Below are positions 39,434 to 49,872 of a DNA stretch of 64,000 nt, piece by piece (position 1 is the first letter of the stretch; the number at the start of each line of letters is the position of its first letter). Source of the stretch: Onchocerca volvulus. Taxonomy: Eukaryota > Nematoda > Chromadorea > Rhabditida > Onchocercidae. Made by a program: the position numbers and the translations under genes. The DNA is taken from assembly GCA_000499405.2 (NCBI GenBank), contig HG738138.1, positions 23,279,097-23,343,096 of the forward strand. Reading direction: 5' to 3'. Below the pieces are notes generated by a model, which ran no database searches, had not been told where the DNA came from, and saw nothing but the letters and a program-made list of their open reading frames with translations.

Positions 39434-40283
39434 ATTGCATCCGAACTGTCCTCGAAAAAAATAATTTGTCCTCGAAATTGAAAACAGATTGATTGCATCC
39501 GAACTATTCTCAAATTATTTGAAAATATCCAAGCAAATTGACCATTGAATTATTCTTTTCTTTATCATTTATAAAGAAGGCAGAATTCCTTGACGATCGA
39601 TTTGCTGTCATTACTGTGTTGAACTGAGTTGTTGTAAAACTTTCGCTGTGTCGGTGTTAGAAACTTCGAACTGGACTTGAATTTCTAGTGCTGTCGAACT
39701 ATGTGACCAAAACTGACTCAAGCTTTGCAATCCTGACCTTTCAATTCCTTCGGGACTTCTCCTCCTCCAACACGCCGAACATGTCAACTTATGATCGGTT
39801 AACCTCATTTTGTTTATCTATGATTCGGAGTGTTTTGGCGGTAAACAAGTTTAAGGATAGGTAAAAAAAGAAAGTACATATATATACATAAAAACACGCC
39901 CCTATTCGAGTGCAACGTTATGTCAAAATTTCAGAGCCCTGCATTGGTGGAGAACTTGCAACGTTATTTGGAGAGCCGCAAGAAACATTATACATTTTTA
40001 TTTATGTAGAATCCACATAAATGGAATGTCATTCCAGTTTATCTGCGCATTTTTTCTGAAACACGCAATTCATTTGATTGCGTTATAACAAAAAACACTG
40101 TATTGCCTCTTATCTTAAGATTAAATGGAAATAATTTAGGATAGGATTTTCGCATTGCTCCTTTCGCTAATTTGGATTAATGATATAATGGGCTATCAAA
40201 ATAGAAGCAGATAAGAGATCTCGTTGATTAAAATACGAGCCATAGGCGCATTATCATATCATAACCAATTGTTAGGGTGTCTT
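39434..40283. mobile_element. mosaic of LTR and Helitron fragments
   Basis: Between the two solo LTRs are a partial duplicate of the 39434 flank (GATTGCATCCGAACT again at 39492), a copy of the 36.9-kb repeat segment (about 39510-39650), an antisense LTR piece with TTTTGGCGGTAAACAAGTTT (about 39832), and a Helitron terminal block at about 39890-40010 (GCCCCTATTCGAGTGCAACG). It encodes nothing. Confidence 0.55.
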
Positions 40284-40577
40284 TGTCGGAAAAATCCGAA
40301 AAATGTAATTGTTGTAAGCAAGGAGTGTTAAAGGTCAAGAAGCGCGTAGTTTCAAAAGGATTAAAAAGCCGATGTACATGTTTGCCGCCAAAAGTTTACA
40401 GCCAAAAAAGTAGGAAGAGCAACCCCGAAAAGGTTTAAAAGGTTCGGATTTTGGAGTAACAGCTGGAGTTCGAAGTAACACAACAAACCGAACCGACAAT
40501 CTAGGAGCAGCATTCTTCTCTATGAACAACAAAGGATTCGTCTCTCACAGATTAACTCAAACTCAACTTTTCCGACA
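40284..40577. mobile_element. solo LTR, 294 bp, with 5-bp target duplication
   Basis: Begins TGTCGGAAAAATCCGAAAAA and ends CAACTTTTCCGACA, with perfect 10-bp inverted ends. It is flanked by GTCTT at 40279-40283 and 40578-40582. It shares TTCGGATTTTGGAG and GTTAAA blocks with the 38821 element but lacks most of its minisatellite. It lies about 190 bp upstream of the CCCH gene, so it could affect that gene's promoter. Confidence 0.87.
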
Positions 40578-40767
40578 GTCTTATTATTTTGCTTAGATAG
40601 ATTGGGATGAGAATGATATTCTATTGGAGTTTTATGTACATTTAAAAAATTGGATGTATTTTAATAATAAAAGTAAAGCGTTCCTATTTCGCATCGTTTC
40701 TATCTTATTTTAGTGTCGTTTCTGGCTTATTTTTTGATCTTACGCTTTTAGCTTGTACAATACAAAG

Positions 40768-43086
40768 ATGACCACAATGTTTTCTCATCCAGAACCTGAC
40801 GATACTATAGTGGACCATCAATTGTCGGAAATGCCATCACTACCATCACAAGCTGAACCATTCTTACCGACACTATCGCCTGCAATACCGCCACCTCAAG
40901 GAACTGTATGTTTTCAACCACCATATGTCTTTCCTGACGGTTTACCGCAACCGGTATTTTGTGAACAGCCAAATGTTCCATCGTTGCTCGAAAATAATTC
41001 AACAGAGGGTTTAACGAATGATAATGCTGGCTTGGTGCAAGGCATGTTTTTTTTTTTTTCTAAATTTCAAACCATAGTAATTTCATATTTGTGTGAATGA
41101 TAGTATTGTGATGTGTTGTGAGAATTTTGTTCCGCATAGGTCGCTTCGATTTTTTTTGATCTTTCGTAGACCATAATTAACATATATGGTCTTGTACGAA
41201 TACATCACTCATTTGTAGAACTGAAATGTAATTGCTCCTCAGATTTCTACTGGAAATTACAAACAATATATTGTTTCATTAAACTAAAATTGATAACTAT
41301 CAGCTATTTATCCTACCCCAATCTATTTCAAAGCTAAATAATGATTTTTTTCTTCTGTAAATAATGATTTACAGAAGCGGAACCGGAAGTATCATCGGAT
41401 GCGATTTACTATCCACCGTTATCGATTCCCATTCCTTTTCCGCCTCCAGTGCAACCTGTTCCATTCTTTAGTCCTAATATTTCTCCCATCCCCGTTGTTT
41501 TTGTCTTACCACCATTCCCATATATTTCCGTTCCTGGTAACGCACTGCCATTTTCATCGTACCAAAATTGGTTGAAAACCAATGCTACATCGCATAGCCC
41601 AACCATAAGGAAAACACCGAGAAAGAATTACATTTTATCGACAGGTAATGAGAGTTCAATTTTTTGACAACAAGTACTAATCGTTAAATGTATAAGTATA
41701 ATAGGGTAAGATAAGAAAGCTTCATTGGAAAGTCTATTCGGATAAATTATTTTTGGAGATGCTTCTTTTTAAAAACACATTTTTGATGAGAATTTGCAGA
41801 ATGGTCATCTAGTCAATCTCAAAATTTATGTACGCAATAATAAGCTAATATTGTTGGATAAAAATGTTTCATGAGCTTTTATGATTGCAGAAAATACTAA
41901 TTCAAGTTGGAAAATTACGTTTTTACAAGATCGAAGTTGATACTTCAATGAGAAAAAGCATGATATTTCACTCAGCATTTTGGATTTAAATTTGAAAGAT
42001 TTTCTATAGTTCATCCCATTAATTTTCAATTTTATTTCTTAATTTTATATTGCAGGTGCTCATCAGTCGTCACTCAAATTTTCTGGAGATGATGACTGCA
42101 GAAATTTTCAAAGAGACAACGCTGTGAGTTAAAATGTTTTTAATTTTTCTCAATTTATTCCAAAAATTTATGAAAAATCATTGAATATGTAGAGATTTTT
42201 CGGTTCTTTTTTAAAGAGAAATTCCTAATATTCTTTTTTGTTCATTTGACAGATATTTAAGTTCCTAGTACATGTGTTAGTTTCTATTCGGAAATTCCTT
42301 TCATTAAATTTTTATTGGAGCTGGCATTTCTTGAATAGTCGAAGTATTAGGAAAAATTCATATGTTCTGAACTCATGAACTTTTTGATAATTGCAGAATC
42401 GAAGTGAATCGATGTATCAGAATACATTAAATAACTATCGCACTAGGCTTTGCATAAACTTCAAGAACGGTCATTGTTCTTACGGGGAGAAATGTCGGTT
42501 CATTCACCAGCAAAGTTCGTTTTTCTTTTATTATAAACAATAACTGGTAGTAGAGAATTAAAGGGGATTTTTTATAGTTATCAAGTTATTTCGTATATTT
42601 TTTTCTAATATTTCAGCATCAGATGGAATAATGAAAACAAAATTTTCTGCAAATGCTCCGGAATTCGTTCCAAAAGTTAATGCGTGAGTTTCAGAGAAAA
42701 ATAATTCCTTAAAAAAATTTTTAATTATAATGAACTTCATTTCTTTTTTCGCTTGATTGTCTTTATATAGAACAGAGAAAGGATCAAGGAATATGTTACA
42801 GAAGTTAAAAGATACCGAAATTTCAAATTATTCGGAATCATAAATGAAATTTAGAATGCACGCCAAACCAAATACTCCATTTACTTCATTGGATTTGGTT
42901 CCACTAAATCGCCTCCACAATTCGATGCCCGTGTCCTTGCTGACAAAAAGCCAGAACAATAATCTGGATGTAAAAGAATGGCCAATTACTTCAACTGGAC
43001 GAAAAGTATCATGTCGGCATGATTTTAGTCTTGGTTACAGACGACCGTCTGTGATTGACGGACCACATTCTTTGCCTGGATGTTGA
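40768..43086 (+). CDS. CCCH zinc-finger protein with PAM2-like motif
   Basis: Exons 40768-41041, 41375-41644, 42056-42123, 42397-42514, 42617-42683, then a last part with two readings. Read straight through, 42771-42843 ends at TAA (289 residues). If the 60-nt segment 42795-42854 is removed as an intron, the frame continues to TGA at 43086 (350 residues). The first 180 residues are Pro-rich. A single CCCH finger follows: YRTRLCINFKNGHCSYGEKC with His four residues on (Cys223, Cys231, Cys237, His241; C-x7-C-x5-C-x3-H), the Tis11-like type that binds AU-rich RNA. Then KFSANAPEFVPKVN (about 252-265) fits PAM2, the peptide that docks on the MLLE domain of poly(A)-binding protein. Together they suggest an mRNA-regulating factor. 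Phases require a GC donor (CAAG|GCATGT) in intron 1. Confidence 0.8.
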
Positions 43087-43694
43087 TCTCAACTCTGTAA
43101 CTGCTTCTGATTCCCTAATCTGGTCTCAGTTTTTAATTTCATTTTCTTTCTCCCTCTTCTAATATTAAAGATCCAGTTACCCTTTCTCCTTGTTCTAAAA
43201 TTAATGATCCAGTGCATAAGGAAAAATACTTGAATTTCGAGTCTTTTTAATGAGTTGGTGCATTGCTGTGTAATCGCGAAATATTTTTATTACGGGAAAC
43301 AGCGCTATCTTTTGCACCAATTTTTTTAGCTTCCACATTGATTTGTCTAGTTTCAAAATTAGTTGAGACTTGAAGATTTATTTGATTTAGTTGTAGGCCA
43401 TAGTATTTCACTTCTTATATTTTTTTAAAATTATTTCTGTGCATAGAGATACCAACTACGAGCTTCCCGCTCAAATTTTTGATCATTCCTGTACAAATTT
43501 TGATTTTTTTGTGTTTTTTATTCTTATCAGACGTATCTATTTTCGGACTTGTTTTCATCATTCACTTTTTACAGTTCACATTTTTAATGTATTATAACAA
43601 CATGTATCAGTTATTATACAAAAGAAATGTAGCGATGCAGAAAGAATAAACATACAGTTGAACTAAGTCAAATAATGAGTCTACATGTATAAAA

Positions 43695-44540
43695 TCAATT
43701 ACTGTACAAATGGATTTTGACTTTACGTCGTTTTACGAACACATCTATTGAAACATAAGGAACCATGAGTTTTGAGCGCTCTTTGGGCGAGAGACAATAT
43801 GAGACAAAGATTAATGATGCAAATGGTCTAAATGAACGCAATTCTGAAGATTGGCACTGAGTTTTGTTGATGGTGATTGCAAACGCCAATCGAATTGGAA
43901 TTGCAATCTCAACTTGAAATGGCATATCGGTTGGAATCACAGGAATGCAAGAGATGGGGATATTTTCACTTTGAAAGGTCCTGTCAAGATTGCTTCTACG
44001 ACGTTACTCATTAATTTTTTTTATGTACGCTGCATGACATTGCAAAGCTTGGATAGCTGATATTTCGCAGCATGATAATTGGTACGCCGATTTTCAATTA
44101 CAGTAATGCGGTAGCATCCCCTAGCAGATCGAGGGAATTCAAATATTCTGTTGGATAATTAACCAATTCATCTGTTTCCGCAATTGTGTCGACAGACCTG
44201 TATGTAACTACCTCGTTTTGAATGTTAGACTGAATAATATTGTTAAGTTCGCTGAGATTTTTGTTCTTGGTCGCAAGAATAACTCGTTCGCAGAGCCAGT
44301 CATGATTCTTCTAATGATTTGAATATTGGCAAATATTTTTTAAACTAATTCTTTTGACATCACTAAATTATGAAGTTATGAAGTAGTGAAATTCGTCGTG
44401 AGGTCAAATCACTCACATTTCCGTTCTCAACTTCCAACAATTGATGTGGGAATATCTCAGCTGATCGATTATTTTGCAACCAGAAACGCATATTTGTAAT
44501 TAATTTTAACATCTTTATGTGTCATCACAAAGTAAAAATT
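43695..44540 (-). pseudogene. second Helitron helicase relic (C-terminal part)
   Basis: Minus-strand blocks correspond to those of the 37-38 kb copy: MIPTDMPFQVEIAIPIRLAF and AITINKTQ (43940-43860), then, further right and earlier in the protein, pieces matching the DLPGMPP and QNDRSAEIF regions (AAATAATCGATCAGCTGAGA at about 44455-44474 on the plus strand). Frames shift repeatedly and no N-terminal or Rep part remains. The rightmost part grades into sequence with a short TGAACT repeat (about 44545-44573). Confidence 0.85.
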
Positions 44541-46974
44541 GGTCTGTGACTGAACTTGAACTTGAACTTGAACTCCTGTTGCCGTCCAACTGAGTGACTA
44601 AAAGTGAAATCTTAAGCATCGAAATCTTGACCTTTCATATATTTCGAGACTTTTCCCCTTGTTTTTATGATTGGTTGACCTCACACTCTTATATAAAAAT
44701 TAATTTGGATATAGACACTTTTCTGTTTATCGAAAAATTTCCGATGTCTGTGTATTGCTTTTGGAAAAGCTTTTCAAAAATTTTTTAACAGAATTGAGAA
44801 TTTTTTATTTCAGACATAGAGATTGTTTTTACCGACGGAAAGAACATTCAAGCATTATCGAATAGAAGAACAATAACAAGTTGGAATATTTATATTGTGC
44901 ATCTCAGAAAATTTCAGATAAATTAACCATTTTATGATATCTACTTCTTATTTTTTTCTATTTTAATTTCTTCTAGCAGTCAGTATTTAACAATATTTGT
45001 TGATTTTTCCTTAAATACAGTTTGTTGCATCACATAATATATAATTTTTTTTAAATACAATCTGCTTTATCGCATAATATGCAAGGATACGAAAATGGCA
45101 GTGATGACGATAATTCGAAGAAACAGACCAATAATAATTCTTTATTCAATGTATATCAATGATAATGCCAAAGGAAGACTTAAAATAATTATTCAGAGCG
45201 TAAAAACTCGAACAATAAACTTGGGTCAAATGAAAGATATTAATAATCATCAAAAATATATTAGGAATCATTAACCTGGTAAAAGAAATGTGTGAAAATA
45301 CATACTGTATTAACCAATACTTACAAAAGGTAAGTTTACATCACAAAATATACAGTAATAATAAGAAATTAAAATTTTTTTGATAGAAAGTAGTATAAAC
45401 ATTATCAAAAAGGATGCAGAAAAAAGCATCAAATGAAAAGGGAAGTATGAGGAACAATGCAGCATTTTTAAAAATATTATGGAGGAAACAATTGAAAAAT
45501 ACGGGTGATATAAAAGTTAGCAAAATAAATCCAATAACAAAAGTGTCGCAAAAATTTTAAAAGAAAATCAAGCCTTTAAACTTGAATTAACAGTTAATGA
45601 TTACTTTGTGGTCGTGAGTAATTGTGCTGCGTGACCAGTCGTATTTATTTGAACTTTTATTCTTGAACGATGAATACAGAACAGAAAGAGAAATCGAATT
45701 GAAATAAGTTTGAATCTTATTAGCGGGTTGAGAGTTGCTTGGTCCTTTTGGTTATCAAAGAAACGAGTTTAAAACTTCGGAAACCTTCTTGGATTTTTAC
45801 ATCTCTTTTTTTGGGATAATAACAATCTGACACAGTGCCAAAGACAATAAAAACAGTAACAAGCCCTGATGAAATATAACCGTCTCGTCCCATCTGGAGT
45901 AAGTGGGTTGCTTACAGAATTATATTAAGGAAGCACAACATTAAGTGAATTATTGAGTGAACATCAAAACAACATTCAAAATTACAAAAATAATTGAATT
46001 ATAAAACTGAGATCATAAATCTCTCGGAGTTTCCACGGAAGGGGAGTACGAAAATGTAAAGAAAAGACTACACTGAACGCAGAGTTATAATACAAGAAAG
46101 CCATGAAAAAGCAGAAAAAGAATATAGATAAGATTATAATAAGGAAGAAACATGTAAAATATAAAAGTTAAGTATACAAAAAGAATATAAATGTCATTGT
46201 TGAGAAATCAAAAAACATTATAGAAAAACAGATTATTAACATTATCAATCATTACTTTCATAACATCACACTTCTAAAGCGCCTATATTTAGGTTTAACC
46301 ATAACAACATTTATAGAGGAAACTTTAACTCTAAATAGAGACTCTATTGTGAACTTTATTTTATGCTTATTTATATTTACAAAAGCATACAAGTAATATT
46401 TATTAGATTTCTCTTTTAAAAAGGATACCTTCTCTGCAAATATAGAACATTTTTTTTTTTAATATTATTATATCTTATCATAACAATCTATCTTCAAAAT
46501 CTTTTAAAGCAACATTTGTCAACATTACGCATTCAATGTGTCATGAATTGTGCACTCATAATTAAAAACGTTATCATTATTAAACATTATTTCTAATTTG
46601 CATGCCTTTCTGTTTCCTTCCAACTTTCTTTTATAAAGATATAGCGGAATTTAATAGATGGAAAAGTGAACGATTTAGTTGTTTTTACTAATAAGAAAAA
46701 TAATTCCGAATCTTTTTTAATATCCGTCATTTTAAACTTCCTTCTCTCATTCTTTCGGATAATACCAGCAAGTATTTTTTACACTTTACAACCATTTCCA
46801 GACTTGGAGGAAAATCATTTCTCCCCTTTCAAAGGGGAGAAATGATTTTCATATGTAACAAATATTTCCTTAAACTTACATATCATGTCACTTATAGGAT
46901 GAATGCTATACTTGAGCAGATCATTAGAAATGAAATTTTATTTCCATATATTTTAGTTTTCAACATTGTTAATC
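44541..46974. other. spacer with a repeated ORF-like block
   Basis: No gene recognised. At about 45060-45190 a plus-strand block encoding MQGYENGSDDDNSKKQTNNN and eight more residues resembles, at DNA level, the reverse complement of about 51830-51960. A near-tandem pair TTAAATACAGTTTGTTGCAT / TTAAATACAATCTGCTTTAT precedes it. The remaining sequence is A+T-rich with a perfect hairpin at 46810. Confidence 0.45.
46810..46850. repeat. perfect 20-bp palindrome with one-base spacer
   Basis: GAAAATCATTTCTCCCCTTT, a single C, then its exact reverse complement. Symmetry ends abruptly on both sides. Confidence 0.97.
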
Positions 46975-47900
46975 TATATAAATAAAAAGGGTTCGTTTTT
47001 ACTTGCCACACAATGTTTCAAATTCTTTACCGATTGATTTAAAATTTTGATACAATATTACATTGAATAGGCGCGTATTATTAAATAAACATATTTACTT
47101 TTTTTTTTTTCATGTGTCACATCTGTGACAACTAAAAGTAACTAAGCAAACTGAATTTTTGACTCCACCTTACACCATGCCCTCATGAGCGGATGAATTT
47201 TTTGATCCGCTCTGCGCCGCACCTTCATGAGCGGACAGAATTTATTCACCAAACCTACTTTTTGTATTAACTGTGACTACTTCCTGGAACATTTCAAATT
47301 CTTCACCAATTACTTTGAAATTTTCATACAACGGTGCATTCGAATAGGCCGTGTTTTTAAATAGATAAGGCACGTGATTTTAACTTTTTCATTTGTTTTT
47401 TGCTTTGTGAGGAATATAGTTCGTTTATTTTTTAATTTGTGGGAAATATGGTTGTGTCGCAGAAATGTCAGGGTTATGATAGTATATAATGAAATATTTC
47501 GTTCAAGCAAGATATGGACTACTTTTCTGACTTCTAATATTGGGGCGTGTCTTGGATTGCTTTTTGTCGTAAATTTCGTTCTTCATTTTGGCACGACGTT
47601 TTACATTTTGATTTGAAAATTTGACATAACGTTACATTTGAGTAGGCGCATAGCTTTTATGTAGATATATTTATTTATTTATTTTTTTTGTCACACCTAT
47701 GACAAATAAAAGTAAGGAAGCGGAGTGAATCTATTAACCACTCTTAATTTTGCAAAGTGGATGTGGCTTTCAGTATGCAACGCTTTCAGCATGCAGCGCT
47801 TAGTCCATTGTAACATTCTGTCAAAATTCCAAAGCAATAGATAAAAACTTTCAGAGATTTAAGGTTTCGAACAAACGAACATGTTCGTATCTTTTAATAC
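46975..47900. mobile_element. cluster of Helitron terminal repeats
   Basis: Three copies of the terminal block occur, each with a variant of the ACGTTGCATTCGAATAGGCG core, at about 46990-47090, 47290-47350 and 47620-47660. A fourth, more diverged part lies at about 47810-47885. Between them are A/T runs and repeated GAGCGGATGAATTTTTTGAT and GAGCGGACAGAATTTATTC segments (about 47187 and 47229), related to the reverse of about 56520-56570. The orientation leads into the plus-strand coding relic at 48006. Confidence 0.65.
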
Positions 47901-48005
47901 TACGTATAATTTTTTGCAGTAACAACAATCCAACAATTAAGTTCAGTCAGAAGTCATTCTCGAGAACAATTCGGTGCAACCTATTTGCTTTAGTTCATCC
48001 AAGTA

Positions 48006-48650
48006 ATGCCTAGTAAAAAATCAAACTTAGGTCGTCGTACTCGCATAGCAGAAATACTGCGACGATTCATTGCAAATCAAAAAGAGGAAGAAGGCGCATC
48101 AGCGAAGGAGCCAAAAAAACACAGAATGGCTCAAAGCGAACAGAGTGACATGCAGCCGGACTTGAGGATGCATGGTTGTGAGAGCACGTTAATCGTGTTC
48201 TACAGCTTCAGATCTACTTCATTCTGAGCAGGATGAACGCGAAATGTTGAGAGTGCCTGAAGGACATCAACGAGAGACAGAAGATCAGCGTCAAACACGC
48301 CTCCATATTCAGCAGTCACGCGATTACAATCATTCCGGTACAACACAGCTGATTATTATTAGTTTGAGCCCGCATGTTTTTATCGGCACTATGACTGAAG
48401 GATGTGCTTATTGCAAGACTTTGGAGTTCAATGGAGAAACGAAAGAAATATGTTGCGCCGCTGAAAAATTAAACTACCTCAACTTGATGAACCATCAGAG
48501 CCATTAAAAACTTTGCTCGCCGAATATATCACCGAATCAAAGTGTTTCCTATTTTAAATCGGGAAATACAACTCGCGCTTCCAGTGACGTTTTTCGGCGC
48601 AAAATCACAGCAACACAATTCATGCCTGTCGCTGTTTTCTTTCTGATCGT
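48006..48650 (+). pseudogene. Helitron replicase N-terminal relic
   Basis: Starts with ATG and MPSKKSNLGRRTRIAEILRR, the standard opening of nematode and arthropod Helitron polyproteins, followed by a Gln/Arg/Glu-rich region. After a frameshift it continues LHIQQSRDYNHSGTTQLIII and then MTEGCAYCKTLEFNGETKEI with CCAAEKLN, the Cys-rich segment before the Rep domain (CxxC ... CC). Further pieces of KTLLAEYITESKCF type run to about 48560. Several frameshifts are present and no Rep motif remains. It is a different region of the protein from the relics at 37-38 and 43.7 kb. Confidence 0.88.
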
Positions 48651-49660
48651 GACAAAATTGTAAAGGTATATTCTGTTTTCAGTTCTCACAGCTTTCTTCA
48701 ATTTTGTTGCTTCTCTCACTTGGAAACGAACCTCGAACTTGGGTAATTAAAACTTTTTATGATAAATCTGTTAATCAACAAACGCAGCAATTATATCAAC
48801 TACAATTATATTAACAATGGAGTTTCGATAATATCAATGTACAGTTTTCATGAAAAGAACGTACGAAGGAAAGAAATGGTTACGCAATAAAGGAAAAACG
48901 CAACACTACGGGCTGAACCATTCGACTGAGTCGTGAGTGATCATCTTTTGAAATGATCTTTGCTCAGGATCCTCTTCTTAATGGATGAAGGATCCTAATG
49001 CCATTTTCGGGTTACAAGAAAGCTCCTCAGTTTTCTCAGAAGTATGCGCCTTTGTTAGTGCAGAGAATAAATTGTGCTTAACGCGTGATGGAAAAGAGCT
49101 CTTTTTTAAAGCTCATTGACTTAATAAAAAAAAAAAAATGATTTCACAATCAACTACAGAAAATGCGAAATGTAATTTAAAACAAGGAATCACTGGTTCT
49201 CTTTTTTTATCTTCGCGATTTCAGCGACAATGCCAACTTACGCAGAAATAGCAACAGTTCGCTGTTCCAAACATTTCAATTCGACAGTTCAAAGCGACAC
49301 AACAGTAGCAACAATTGGACAGTTCATTTGAGTAGTATTCCTCACTATCAGTAGCAAAGGAAAGAATAACTCAATGATCAATTTGCCTGGATGTTCTCTG
49401 ATGAATGTTTGTTAATTTTATTCATTGATGAAAAGTGAAGAATCATAAAATCTTTTTCAACAGCATTCATCTTTGTCGCACAAGACATAAAAAAACCTCC
49501 TCACACCTCTTGCTGACCTAGTCGAATCAAATAGCGAGAATAAATCTCCAATCCAACCAAACTATAAATCAAATTACAAACCATCAGTTTTTTTCCCCAA
49601 CTTTAGAAATATGCACTTTCTCTTTTCTTTTTTTCCACTTAACCAAACTGAGCTATAGTA
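48651..49660. mobile_element. transposon-derived noncoding sequence
   Basis: The right part (about 49240-49600) is an inverted copy of 36780-37060: GTCGCACAAGACATAAAA and ATAAATCTCCAATCCAACCA match the complement there. The left part (48650-49140) is moderately G+C-rich and unassigned. No open frame of note. Confidence 0.55.
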
Positions 49661-49872
49661 ACGCTTGTATGTAAAAACATACTCGTATTCGAATGCAATA
49701 TCGTGCCAAAATTTCAAAGCAGTAAGTAAGAACTTTCCAATAGCTATGATTTTAAACTAATGTAGATAAGACGCTTGTTTAAGAACTTCCGGAGACTGAA
49801 GATTTTGAACAAACGAACATTGATTTATATAGATTAACTAAAGCCGGACACGCGAAACGTGGCCGGTCCAAC
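49661..49872 (+). mobile_element. Helitron 3' end candidate with hairpin and CTAG
   Basis: Two terminal blocks (GTATTCGAATGCAATATCG and the following GGAGACTGAAGATTTTGAAC) lead to ATATAGATTAACTAAAGCCG, then GGACACGCGAAACGTGGCCG, whose GCCGG...CCGG arms form a short hairpin, and then CCAACTAG before T. Helitrons end with a hairpin followed by CTRR and insert between A and T, so CTAG|T at about 49872 is the best candidate terminus in the window. A second copy of the same end is at about 57165-57200. Confidence 0.55.

Noticed and set aside
38658..39492. Short plus-strand frames around the solo LTR
   Set aside because: They run through LTR and antisense Helitron sequence; no polymerase, protease or gag motif is present.
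41409..41606. Gly-rich minus-strand frame
   Set aside because: Antisense of the Pro-rich second exon of the CCCH gene; Gly/Pro complementarity explains it.
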